Shown here in pieces: positions 27,380-35,294 of a DNA stretch of 64,000 nucleotides (its first letter is position 1; every line of letters begins with the position of its first letter). The notes beneath the pieces are model-generated. The model saw nothing but the letters and a program-made list of their open reading frames with translations, made no database searches and was not told where the DNA came from. The position numbers and the translations under genes were made by a program. Origin of the DNA: Leptotrichia massiliensis (GTDB lineage: Bacteria; Fusobacteriota; Fusobacteriia; Fusobacteriales; Leptotrichiaceae); NCBI RefSeq assembly GCF_900104625.1, contig NZ_FNVZ01000005.1, positions 1,364,001 to 1,428,000 of the forward strand, read 5' to 3'.

Positions 27380-27857
27380 ATTTTTGTTTATTCCTTCCTT
27401 CCAAAATATTCAATAACTCAAATTCTAAATTAAAACTATAATTTCTCATTTTGATTTTAATTTATTTTAATTAATAATTATTTTATCTATAATTTTTATT
27501 TTTATAAAGCAAGGGAAATCAATCACCATTTCCCTTTATTTCATAATAATAGTTATTTTAGCATAGTTTCTATTTTCTAATGGGATTTAGTATTAAATTA
27601 CTTTGTTTAATAATAGTTCTTACTATTTTTAATATGTTTTTTTCTTTTTTCGCAGGATTGCTCATTGCCGCAAATCCTGCACCTATGGCTAGACTACGAC
27701 TTTTATTTGCCCAACTCCGAAACTCCTCCTTATAGTCGTCAAACAGTCGTAGTTGAACAAATAAAAGCTCCGTCGATTTATTATTTGTTGAAAAATTTTA
27801 TACTAAATTTACTATTTAAGAGATGAAAATATAAATTAATCTTTCCAATAGATTGAT
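27380..27857. other. Long non-coding gap splitting the opp cluster
   Basis: The gap between the two ATPase genes has no intact gene. It contains a hairpin at 27511-27536 (AAGGGAAAT with ATTTCCCTT), a palindromic element at about 27650-27800, and the terminator after oppD. On the minus strand the element includes a 64-codon open stretch without a start codon (see findings). Confidence 0.7.
27650..27800. repeat. Palindromic intergenic element with relic reading frame
   Basis: Nested inverted repeats: GCAGGATT with AATCCTGC (about 27654-27683), ACTACGAC with GTCGTAGT, and imperfect arms of the form CTTTTATTTGyyCAACTmCG. On the minus strand the same DNA reads open from after a TAA near 27803 to a TAG, with residues such as YKEEFRSWANKSRSLAIGAG and AAMSNPAKKEKNILKI. 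GC content is visibly higher than the surroundings. It looks like a dispersed element, but only one copy is seen here. Confidence 0.45.
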
Positions 27858-27859
27858 TT
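27833..27859 (-). terminator. Terminator-like hairpin at the end of oppD
   Basis: AAATCAATC and GATTAATTT form a 9-bp stem (one G-T pair) with a 9-base loop starting at the oppD stop, followed by TATATTTTC on the minus strand. The T-run is weak. Confidence 0.5.
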
Positions 27860-28850
27860 ATTTTTCAAAATGAAAATTTTTCCAGCAAGTACATCTCACA
27901 AAATGCTCTTTTTCCACTTCATGCAATGTCGGATTTTTTTCGTGTTCACTTTCCTTTATCCATGGAATTCTTTGAGAAAAACGACAACCTGTTCTCTCTA
28001 ATTTGGTTAGCGATGGAACAATTCCTTGAATTACGTGTAATTTTTCTGTTTCTGTGTCAAGTTGCGGAATTGAATTTAGCAGAGATCTTGTGTAGGGATG
28101 TTTTGGATTATTGAACAAATCATTTACGTTTGCGATTTCTACAATTTCTCCAGCATACATTACTGCCACTCTGTCCGCCATTTCGGCAACGACACCCAAA
28201 TCATGTGTAATCAGTATAATCCCAGCATTTATTTCACTTTGCAAAGTTTTTAATAAATCCAGTATTTGTGCCTGTATTGTAACGTCCAATGCTGTTGTCG
28301 GCTCATCGGCTATAATAATTTCGGGCTTGCAGGAAAGTGCTATTGCGATCATTACTCTTTGACGCATTCCTCCAGATAATTCGTGCGGAAATTGCCTTGC
28401 TACACGTTTTGGATTTTTTATTCCTACATTCTCTAGTAATTCCAGCATTCTGGCTTCTCTTTCTGTTTTGGACAATTTTGTATGATAAATCATTCCTTCA
28501 TCAATTTGTTCTCCTATTCTCATAAGTGGATTTAAAGCTGATAGAGGATCCTGAAATATCATCCCAATTTTATTTCCTCTAATTTTATTGTATTGTTCTT
28601 CATCAATTTCTACCAAGTTTTTCCCTTCAAAATTGATTTCCCCTGTCAATTTTGTGTTAATCGGATTATGCAGTCCAATAATAGAAGTTGCAAGCGTACT
28701 TTTTCCACATCCTGACTCCCCCACTATCGCAAGTATCTCATTTCTTCTAAGTTCCAGCGAAATATTATCCACAGCGGGAAAATATTCATCTTTTATCCGA
28801 AAACTTGTAACAAGATTATTAATTTTTATCAATGTTTCAGTTTGCTCCAT
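27858..28850 (-). CDS. Oligopeptide ABC transporter ATPase, OppD type
   Basis: ATPase subunit of 330 residues. Walker A GESGCGKST, Q-loop MIFQDPLSALNP, signature LSGGMRQRVMIA, Walker B IIADEPTTALD, and H-loop THDLGVVAE, with the C-terminal peptide-transport extension (HPYTRSLLNSIPQLD) and a late CRFSQR/CTCW cysteine cluster that in this family can bind an iron-sulfur centre. ATG at 28850 follows AAGGAG by 7 bases; the 27 codons upstream in frame are not family-like. It has its own upstream extended -10 (TGCTACAAT, 28910-28918) and a terminator-like hairpin downstream, so it may be transcribed apart from oppFBCA. Confidence 0.93.
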   Translation of the reverse strand: MEQTETLIKINNLVTSFRIKDEYFPAVDNISLELRRNEILAIVGESGCGKSTLATSIIGLHNPINTKLTGEINFEGKNLVEIDEEQYNKIRGNKIGMIFQDPLSALNPLMRIGEQIDEGMIYHTKLSKTEREARMLELLENVGIKNPKRVARQFPHELSGGMRQRVMIAIALSCKPEIIIADEPTTALDVTIQAQILDLLKTLQSEINAGIILITHDLGVVAEMADRVAVMYAGEIVEIANVNDLFNNPKHPYTRSLLNSIPQLDTETEKLHVIQGIVPSLTKLERTGCRFSQRIPWIKESEHEKNPTLHEVEKEHFVRCTCWKNFHFEK

Positions 28851-28989
28851 ACTTTTCTCCTTATGTAAAATTTTAATTAAAAAATTTATGTTTTTATAAT
28901 ATTGATAACATTGTAGCACAGATTTAAACATTTTACCTTATAATTTCCAAAAAATTCACATAATAATTTTTACGATCATAAAAAATAAA

Positions 28990-29016
28990 ACCACAGCTAA
29001 CTGTAATAACTGTGAT
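28990..29016 (-). terminator. Terminator of the tRNA-Leu pair
   Basis: Minus-strand ATCACAG and CTGTGGT form a 7-bp stem (with one G-T pair), followed by TTTATTTTTTATG. It lies about 20 bases downstream of the CCA end of the second tRNA. Confidence 0.6.
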
Positions 29017-29036
29017 TTTTTTAATATATTTATTAG

Positions 29037-29121
29037 TGGTGCGAGTGACGGGAGTCGAACCCGTACGGCTACTGCCACTACCCTCTGAAAATAGCATGTC
29101 TACCAATTTCATCACACTCGC
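29037..29121 (-). tRNA. tRNA-Leu (anticodon CAG)
   Basis: An 85-base class II tRNA with CCA encoded. Acceptor GCGAGTG pairs with CACTCGC; the anticodon stem CTATT/GGTAG encloses the loop TTCAGAG, giving anticodon CAG (reads CUG). A long variable arm precedes the T-arm with GGTTCGACTCCC. It is the second gene of a tRNA pair driven by the promoter at 29371-29399. A 60-codon frame crossing it on the same strand is not a gene. Confidence 0.95.
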
Positions 29122-29228
29122 AGTATTTCTATTTTATAATTAACTTAATAAAAAATTATTGAAAAAAATATCAACCTTTAGAAGTGCTGATATTACTGAA
29201 CTAACCCACTGTTTTGTGTGGGGTTTTA

Positions 29229-29312
29229 TGGTGCGAATGATGGGACTTGAACCCATACGGCTACTGCCACTACCCCCTCAAGATAGCGTGTCTACCATTC
29301 CACCACACTCGC
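29229..29312 (-). tRNA. tRNA-Leu (anticodon GAG)
   Basis: An 84-base class II tRNA with CCA encoded. Acceptor GCGAGTG pairs with CATTCGC (one G-T pair); the anticodon stem CTATC/GGTAG encloses TTGAGGG, giving anticodon GAG (reads CUC/CUU). Its body is nearly the same as the tRNA-Leu(CAG) gene 107 bases downstream, suggesting duplication followed by a change of anticodon. Confidence 0.95.
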
Positions 29313-29370
29313 ATAATTTTATTTCATCTTATAGATAAAAAATTAATTTACTTTTTCAACAACCAAATTT

Positions 29371-29399
29371 ATTATACATAGAAATTTCTAAATTGTCAA
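29371..29399 (-). promoter_or_regulatory. Consensus promoter of the tRNA-Leu pair
   Basis: Minus-strand TTGACA (29399-29394), 17-base spacer, TATAAT (29376-29371): a perfect consensus promoter about 60 bases before the first tRNA. Confidence 0.85.
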
Positions 29400-29414
29400 T
29401 CAGAAAAAATAAAC

Positions 29415-29434
29415 AATTAATTAATTAATTAATT
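29415..29434. repeat. (AATT)5 tetranucleotide repeat abutting the fruK promoter
   Basis: Five uninterrupted AATT units run directly into the TTGACA -35 box of the fruKA promoter. Confidence 0.9.
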
Positions 29435-29462
29435 TGACATTTTAAGTCTCAAATGATATAAA
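29434..29462 (+). promoter_or_regulatory. Promoter of fruK-fruA
   Basis: TTGACA (29434-29439), 17-base spacer, TATAAA (29457-29462), then AAGGAGG and ATG at 29501. The AATT repeat occupies the UP-element position. Confidence 0.85.
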
Positions 29463-29500
29463 TAAATGGGAAATAATGTTTAATTTTAAGGAGGAAAATT

Positions 29501-30418
29501 ATGATTTACACATTGACATTGAATCCAGCATTGGATTATGACATGTATCTGAAAAATGACTTACAGGCTGAACATCTGAATCTTGCACATGAAGTCAATT
29601 ACAGAGCTGGTGGAAAAGGAATTAATGTTTCAAAAGTATTGAAAAATCTGGATGTGGAATCTACAGCAATCGGCTTTGTGGCTGGATTTGTTGGAGATTT
29701 TATTATTAGAGATTTGCAAAAAGATAACATTAAATCTGAATTTGTGGAACTTGAAGGAAATACTAGAATTAATGTAAAAGTTAATGGTAACGACAAGGAA
29801 ACCGAACTTACAGGAGTTTCACCAGAAATTACATCTGAAAAATTGCAGGAACTAACTAGCAAAATTTCTGATTTGAAAGATGGAGATATTCTTGTACTTT
29901 CAGGAAGCATCCCTGCTTCAGTTAGCAGTAAAATTTACAAAGAATTATCGGAAAATATAAAAGCCAATGTGGAAATTGTTCTTGACACAAGAGGAAACTT
30001 ACTGCAGGATAACATTCACAACAACCTTTTTGTAAAACCAAACATTCATGAACTAAGGGAAATGTTTAACGAAAAATTGGAAACAAAAGCTGAAATTGTG
30101 GAAAAATGTAAATTCTTTTTGGACAAAGGTGTAAAAAATGTTATTCTTTCCAGAGGTGGCGAAGGTGCATTACTTGTAAACAAAGACTTTGTACTGGAAG
30201 CATCTGTTCCAAAAGGACAGTTAATTAACTCAATCGGAGCGGGAGACTCTATGGTTGCAGGATTTATTGCTGGATTTGTAAAAGGGCTTTCTCCAGAAGA
30301 TTCATTTAGGCTGGCAGTTGCTTCGGGAAGTGCAACAGCTTATTCATATGGACTTGCAGAAAAAGATTTAGTAAATAAATTATACAGCGAAATTGAAATT
30401 ACAAAAGAAACTTTCTAA
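29501..30418 (+). CDS. fruK: 1-phosphofructokinase
   Basis: Phosphorylates fructose-1-phosphate, the product of the fructose PTS, to fructose-1,6-bisphosphate. PfkB-family features: MIYTLTLNPALDYDMYL at the start, GGKGINVSKVL near 38, DTRGNLL near 165, and the anion-hole/catalytic SIGAGDSMVAGFIAGF near 248. The length is 305 residues. It is the first gene of a two-gene operon with the fructose PTS transporter; no fruR regulator gene is adjacent. Confidence 0.95.
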   Translation: MIYTLTLNPALDYDMYLKNDLQAEHLNLAHEVNYRAGGKGINVSKVLKNLDVESTAIGFVAGFVGDFIIRDLQKDNIKSEFVELEGNTRINVKVNGNDKETELTGVSPEITSEKLQELTSKISDLKDGDILVLSGSIPASVSSKIYKELSENIKANVEIVLDTRGNLLQDNIHNNLFVKPNIHELREMFNEKLETKAEIVEKCKFFLDKGVKNVILSRGGEGALLVNKDFVLEASVPKGQLINSIGAGDSMVAGFIAGFVKGLSPEDSFRLAVASGSATAYSYGLAEKDLVNKLYSEIEITKETF

Positions 30419-30451
30419 AATAAACTTAAATCAATAAAAATCAAATTTCAA

Positions 30452-30504
30452 TTTGAGTAAAATAATGATGATTTTTGAATCGAATTTTAAAGTGGTTTTA
30501 TTAT
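30452..30504 (+). repeat. Dispersed intergenic repeat, copy A
   Basis: About three quarters identical (41 of 54 aligned positions by eye) to 45454-45507, in the same orientation, with shared blocks TTTGAGTAAAATA and TTTTAAAG. It occupies the fruK-fruA spacer. Confidence 0.5.
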
Positions 30505-30543
30505 GTTAAATGCAAAAATAAATTTAATAAGGATGGTATAAAT

Positions 30544-32496
30544 ATGAAAATATCAGATTTACTGATTAAAGATAGAATAAATCTGGATGTAAAATCTACA
30601 AATAAAGTAGACATTATAAAGGAACTTGCAACATTGCATGAAAAAACAGGTGTCTTAAATGACTATGACGGCTATGTGAAGGCATTGATGGCAAGAGAAG
30701 ATCAAAGTTCAACTGGAATTGGGGAAGGAATCGCGATTCCGCATGCGAAAACAGAATTTGTAAAAGAACCTGCACTTGCTATGGGAAGAAAGCCAGAAGG
30801 AATCGACTATGATTCATTGGACGGGGAGCCTGCGACACTGTTCTTCATGATTGCAGCTCCAGATGGTGCGAATAACACTCATATTGAAACACTTGCAAGA
30901 TTATCACAATTATTATTAGATGATGATTTTAAAGCGGCACTAGAAAATGCAAAAACTGCTGACGAAGTATTGGATATTATTAACAAGGCTGAAGCAGAAA
31001 AATTTGCAGAGGAAGAAAAGAAAGAAGCAGCACCTGCACAGACTTCATCAGATGAAAACGCTCCTTACATAATCGCGGCAACAGCCTGTCCAACAGGAAT
31101 TGCCCACACTTATATGGCGGCAGAAGCACTTAAAAAAGCAGCTGATGAAATGGGAGTAAACATAAAAGTTGAAACAAATGGTGCTGACGGTAGAAAAAAT
31201 GTCTTAACTGATGAAGATATTCAAAAAGCGACTGGTGTAATTTTAGCGATTAACAGAAATATTGAAGTTAACAGATTTGACGGTAAACCATTAATTCAAG
31301 TGGAGGCAAAGGAAGGTATTAACAACGCAAAAGCATTAATTCAGCAAGTTTTAGATGGAAAAGCCCCTATTTTCCATGCAAGCGGTTCTTCTACAGCTTC
31401 TTCTGAAGAATCTTCGTCTGAGAAAAAAGGACTTTACAAACACTTATTAAGCGGAGTTTCTTATATGCTTCCATTAGTAATAAGTGGAGGAATATTGATT
31501 GCATTGGCATTCTTGGTTGATACTTTGGCAGGAAAAGGAAATGCAGAAAGTCTTGCTAAATCTGTAAATACTGATGACCCTAGACAGATTTACGGTTCAA
31601 TTACAACATTAGCATATATACTGAAAGTTCAAATTGGAGGCGTTGCATTTGATTTATTTATACCTGTTCTAGGAGGATATATAGCATACAGCATAAGTGA
31701 AAGAGCAGGGCTTACAGCAGGATTAGTTGCAGGAGCAATGGCAAAAGCTGGAGGTTCAGGTTTCTTAGGAGCGTTAGCTGGAGGTTTCTTAGCTGGTTAT
31801 GTAGTTAAATTTTTAGTAAAAGCATTAGCAAACTTGCCAAAATCATTAAATGGATTAAAAATGATCTTGTTTTATCCTGTTTTATCTGTTTTAATGACAG
31901 GTTTAGGTATGGTTTTAGTATTAAATCCGATAGTTTCAATAATAAATACAGGATTAAATAACTGGCTTACTTCAATGAGTGGAGCAAGTGCAGCATTGCT
32001 AGGATTGATTTTAGGTGGAATGATGGCAATAGATATGGGAGGGCCTGTAAATAAAGCAGCTTATGTATTTGGTGTAGGTTCTCTGGCAGCAACATTGTCT
32101 TCTGGAGGAAGTATTCCAATGGCAGCAGTTATGGCTGGAGGAATGGTGCCACCTATCGCAATTGCATTAGCATCGACATTATTTAAAAATAAATTTACTG
32201 AGCAGGAAAGAGAAGCTGGACTGTCAAATTATGTAATGGGATTATCATTTATTACAGAAGGTGCGATTCCTTATGCGGCGGCAGATCCGAAAACAATTAT
32301 TCCAGCAAGTGTTGTAGGTTCAGCAATTGCAGGAGGATTAACAGGTTTATTCAACATAAAAATACCTGCCCCACATGGTGGAATTTTAGTAATGGTATTA
32401 AGCAATAACTTCTTATTGTACTTAGTAGCAGTTATTATTGGAAGTATCGTTTCAGCTCTTATATTAGGAGCATTAAAGCCTGTTATAAAAGACTAG
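30544..32496 (+). CDS. fruA: PTS fructose transporter EIIABC
   Basis: Imports fructose and phosphorylates it to fructose-1-phosphate. Domains in order: EIIA (residues 1-145, phospho-His in IGEGIAIPHAKTEF), EIIB (about 175-275, phospho-Cys in ATACPTGIAHTYMAAEAL), a flexible Ser-rich linker, and membrane EIIC (about 305-650, ending SALILGALKPVIKD). ATG at 30544 is chosen because it follows AAGGATGG and starts the EIIA domain (MKISDLLIKDRINLD); the upstream 23 codons in frame are AT-rich spacer. A terminator follows. Confidence 0.95.
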   Translation: MKISDLLIKDRINLDVKSTNKVDIIKELATLHEKTGVLNDYDGYVKALMAREDQSSTGIGEGIAIPHAKTEFVKEPALAMGRKPEGIDYDSLDGEPATLFFMIAAPDGANNTHIETLARLSQLLLDDDFKAALENAKTADEVLDIINKAEAEKFAEEEKKEAAPAQTSSDENAPYIIAATACPTGIAHTYMAAEALKKAADEMGVNIKVETNGADGRKNVLTDEDIQKATGVILAINRNIEVNRFDGKPLIQVEAKEGINNAKALIQQVLDGKAPIFHASGSSTASSEESSSEKKGLYKHLLSGVSYMLPLVISGGILIALAFLVDTLAGKGNAESLAKSVNTDDPRQIYGSITTLAYILKVQIGGVAFDLFIPVLGGYIAYSISERAGLTAGLVAGAMAKAGGSGFLGALAGGFLAGYVVKFLVKALANLPKSLNGLKMILFYPVLSVLMTGLGMVLVLNPIVSIINTGLNNWLTSMSGASAALLGLILGGMMAIDMGGPVNKAAYVFGVGSLAATLSSGGSIPMAAVMAGGMVPPIAIALASTLFKNKFTEQEREAGLSNYVMGLSFITEGAIPYAAADPKTIIPASVVGSAIAGGLTGLFNIKIPAPHGGILVMVLSNNFLLYLVAVIIGSIVSALILGALKPVIKD

Positions 32497-32530
32497 AATT
32501 TAAATATATTTTATAGCAAATAAATAACAA

Positions 32531-32575
32531 AAAACCGTCTTATTTGATTAATTCATTTAAAACGGTTTTTCTATT
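32531..32575 (+). terminator. Intrinsic terminator of fruKA
   Basis: AAAACCGT upstream and ACGGTTTT downstream pair with further broken pairs in the loop arms, followed by TCTATTTT. Confidence 0.7.
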
Positions 32576-32593
32576 TTAAGTAATAATAATTTT

Positions 32594-32633
32594 AAAACTA
32601 ATCTTAATACCAAATGTTCCGACGGATTAGTTT
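32594..32633 (-). terminator. Possible terminator of the TPR/Sel1 gene
   Basis: Minus-strand AAACTAATC and GATTAGTTT form a 9-bp stem with a 22-base loop, followed by TAAAATTATTATT. The T-run is poor. Confidence 0.35.
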
Positions 32634-32672
32634 ATGGTAGACTCTGTTTAAAAAGTAAAAATTATATTTTAA

Positions 32673-34007
32673 TTATTTGAAAATATTAGATTTTCTTTTT
32701 TTCTCATTTTCAAATAACATCTTTATCGTATTCGTATTTTCCTCTTCATAATTTATTTCCAGAACTTCCTTAATTTCATTTCCAAAATAAATCATTTTTG
32801 CCTTATTCATTATTGCCTTTGTCAGTTCAAAAATATTATTCTGTGTCAAAATCTTCTCTGATACCTCAAAACTTTCCAGACTGTTTAAGTGTGAATCAAA
32901 TGCCATTTCAATCATTGCTCGTGCATATCCTAAATCTGCAGAGCTTTTTAAATATTTAAAATAGTTATTCTGTAAATTTGTTTCTGTTTCAGAAAATTTT
33001 TGACTTTGCAGTTTTGAAAGTTTATAGAAAGATTTATAATTGTCATTTTTTGAAGATATTTCGTACCATTTTATCGCATCGTAAAGATTGTTTTCGTGTT
33101 CACTGTACTTTCCAAGCTGATAAGATGTTTCTGATCGTATTTGTTTCAGAAAATTATTTTTAAAAATCCTTTTTAGTTTTTCATATTTATCAAATTCTGC
33201 AAATTTTCCATAATATTTAGCCAGTTCTACATTCCCATATTCACTATATTCAATTGATTTTTTATAAAATTTTTCTGCTTTTTCTATTTCCCCTAATTTC
33301 TCAAGATTTTTAGCGTTTTCCACAAACTTTATATATTCCCTGCTCTTTTCATCTCCAAGCATACATTCAACATTGTATAAAATTTCTTTTGTTAAATACA
33401 AAATTTGGCTTTCATTCAGCAGTTTATTCTGAATTTCCTTTATTTTTTCAGCATCATTTCTCCAAAAATAATATTTGGCAAATTCATACAGATTTTTAGC
33501 ACTCTCGCCGTATTGCAGCAAATAATAAAAATATCCATCTATTGCCCAGAAATTCTGTTCTCTAATGGCAAAATAAAATAGCTTCATAACAGACTCCTCA
33601 GAAAAATTAAAACTGGTAACATACCAGTTTCTAGCCAAGTTTATATTTCCGCTCTTTTCCTCTAACAGACCTAGATAATATCCAGCCTTTACAATCCCAT
33701 TTTCAAAAGCAATATACAAATTGCTCTCTGCCTTGCTCAAATCCCTCTCACAAAAATAATAATACTTCCCAAGCTCATAATACCCCATCCGATGAAGCCC
33801 CTTCATCTCTTCCAAAACACTTCTCGCCCTTTTAAATTCTCCCTTTTTTATAAAATCATTAACTTTTTTAACATTCTGATTGTACTCAAATACATTCTCC
33901 TCTTCATTTACCACACTTTTGGTCTTTTTTTCCAATTCCTCCAAAGTCCGAATATTCACAAAAATATTTCCAAGTCTTTGATTTATCCCCTTTAAATAAT
34001 TTTTCAT
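32673..34007 (-). CDS. TPR/Sel1-like repeat protein
   Basis: A 444-residue cytosolic protein without signal peptide, made of about ten helical repeats of TPR/Sel1 type (YYELGKYYYFCERDLSKAES, KAGYYLGLLEEKSGNINLAR, SYQLGKYSEHENNLYDAIKW, ARAMIEMAFDSHL). Such proteins are protein-binding scaffolds. The N-terminal 65 residues are charged coiled coil. The function is not predictable. No neighbours on the same strand are close, so it is a single-gene unit. Confidence 0.7.
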   Translation of the reverse strand: MKNYLKGINQRLGNIFVNIRTLEELEKKTKSVVNEEENVFEYNQNVKKVNDFIKKGEFKRARSVLEEMKGLHRMGYYELGKYYYFCERDLSKAESNLYIAFENGIVKAGYYLGLLEEKSGNINLARNWYVTSFNFSEESVMKLFYFAIREQNFWAIDGYFYYLLQYGESAKNLYEFAKYYFWRNDAEKIKEIQNKLLNESQILYLTKEILYNVECMLGDEKSREYIKFVENAKNLEKLGEIEKAEKFYKKSIEYSEYGNVELAKYYGKFAEFDKYEKLKRIFKNNFLKQIRSETSYQLGKYSEHENNLYDAIKWYEISSKNDNYKSFYKLSKLQSQKFSETETNLQNNYFKYLKSSADLGYARAMIEMAFDSHLNSLESFEVSEKILTQNNIFELTKAIMNKAKMIYFGNEIKEVLEINYEEENTNTIKMLFENEKKRKSNIFK

Positions 34008-34390
34008 TTCTTTATTTTCCTCATTTTTTATTTACTAATTTTTTTGTTATTATATCATATTTTAAAAAAATTTATTCATTAAATATTCAAGTAAATAGTC
34101 TTTATTTGCAAGTTTTATTTTAAGTTTTTTTAGTTAATTGTTTTTTCTTAAATCTTACTTTTTTCAATTTATTTTAAGTGAAGGAAATAAGTGGCTTTCC
34201 CTTGCATCTCCTTACTTCCTGAATTTCAATTTTAGTTTAGTTGGTTTAATTAAAACAAAAATAAAGTAAAATTTCGTCAAGCAGGGTTCTAAGTCCATGG
34301 CGTCTGATACTCTTACATTAAAAGAAATTAGAAAATATAAAACAAAAAATATTCATTAATCAAAAAATTTAAAATAAAACCTAGAAAAAA
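34008..34390. other. Non-coding gap with an imperfect hairpin and a relic-like stretch
   Basis: Between a TPR gene and the DUF454 gene. GGAAATAAG (34183-34191) and CTTACTTCC (34211-34219) form a 9-bp stem with one G-T pair. At 34275-34325 a GC-richer stretch (CAGGGTTCTAAGTCCATGG) sits in AT-rich DNA and contains a 20-codon ATG frame with no ribosome site. No gene is supported. Confidence 0.5.
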
Positions 34391-34750
34391 TTATTTCATT
34401 GTTTTTATTTTAAAAATAAAATAGTAATATTTAAAAACTTCCAGCAAAACAAATGTACCTCTTACATAAGGATTATTAAATTTAATTATTGGAAATAGCA
34501 TCATTCCGCTTGAAAAAAGTAATATTCCTATTTTGGCCTTTAAACTCATACTTCTGTTTTTTTGAAAGTCTTCCAGATGGTTTTTATACAGCTTTGTTGA
34601 TTTGAACCATCTGTCAAATCGCCTTGAGCCTTTTGCAAAGCAGAAGCTAGCTAACAATAAAAATGGCACTGTAGGCAATCCTGGCAAAAAAGCTCCTATA
34701 AATCCTAATCCTGTTGCAATTAATCCTATAATTATATATATTATTTTCAT
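34391..34750 (-). CDS. DUF454 (YbaN-like) inner-membrane protein
   Basis: A 119-residue protein: MKIIYIIIGLIATGLGFIGA followed by FLPGLPTVPFLLLASFCFA is the DUF454 signature, then RRFDRWFKSTKLYKNHLEDF, and one or two more helices near the end. ATG at 34750 follows GGGGA; the ORF upstream overlaps the flavodoxin gene and is rejected. It starts 28 bases after the flavodoxin stop, so it is likely the last gene of the haem operon. DUF454 proteins are often next to haem-uptake genes, but their role is not known. Confidence 0.85.
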   Translation of the reverse strand: MKIIYIIIGLIATGLGFIGAFLPGLPTVPFLLLASFCFAKGSRRFDRWFKSTKLYKNHLEDFQKNRSMSLKAKIGILLFSSGMMLFPIIKFNNPYVRGTFVLLEVFKYYYFIFKIKTMK

Positions 34751-34778
34751 AATTTGTCCCCTTTTTTTATTCTTAATT

Positions 34779-35294
34779 CTACAATCCTTCAAATATTCTC
34801 TTAGCATTTTCAATATCCTTTTCGTCTGGATGTTTTGCCGCTTCTGCCCATCTGGCTTCTCTTTCTGGAGTAACTGCAAAAGGCCCTGCTATACCTTGTT
34901 TTGTCATTTCTCGAAATTTATTTATTAAATTGGGATCAATCGCCCCTTGACATACAAATATTTTTTCTACAATGTTTCCATTTTTTTCCAGCAATTCTCT
35001 AACCTTTTGTACGCATTTTTTGGCTCTGTCTGTTTCGGGATTTCCGCCCATTGTTAGAAAAAGTCCAAGTTTTTTATTTTTTAGATTAGTCAAAAACTCT
35101 TTGGATTTTTCATCAATCTCGCCTTTGTCAATCCAGCCACCAATAATAATTTTCTCAAATTCATTCATATTTACAGTGTTTATTTCGTTTACATCCACTA
35201 TTTTTTTATCTGAATCCTTTAAGGCTGAAAAAATGGCATCAGCTATTTTTCTTGTGTTTCCTGTTGATGTGGAAAAGACTACTAGACTTGACAT
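34779..35294 (-). CDS. Flavodoxin family protein, HmuF/BilS-like (tetrapyrrole reductase candidate)
   Basis: A 171-residue flavodoxin. The FMN phosphate loop is FSTSTGNTRKIADAI at residues 8-22. Further conserved blocks are IIGGWIDKG, GLFLTMGGNPETDRAKKC, VCQGAIDPNLINKFRE, and the C-terminal TPEREARWAEAAKHPDEKD, a tail I associate with haem-linked flavodoxins (HmuF of Fusobacterium, which reduces anaerobilin) and with BilS. It follows the HutW-type radical SAM gene with a 56-base overlap, fitting the step after haem ring opening. ATG 35294 has AGGAGG at 8 bases. The haem role is from context and family memory. Confidence 0.8.
   Translation of the reverse strand: MSSLVVFSTSTGNTRKIADAIFSALKDSDKKIVDVNEINTVNMNEFEKIIIGGWIDKGEIDEKSKEFLTNLKNKKLGLFLTMGGNPETDRAKKCVQKVRELLEKNGNIVEKIFVCQGAIDPNLINKFREMTKQGIAGPFAVTPEREARWAEAAKHPDEKDIENAKRIFEGL

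Noticed and set aside
28933-29115. 60-codon minus-strand frame
   Set aside because: It is the body of tRNA-Leu(CAG) read as protein.
34297-34359. 20-codon plus-strand frame starting MASDTLTLKE
   Set aside because: No ribosome site or promoter, and too short to support.
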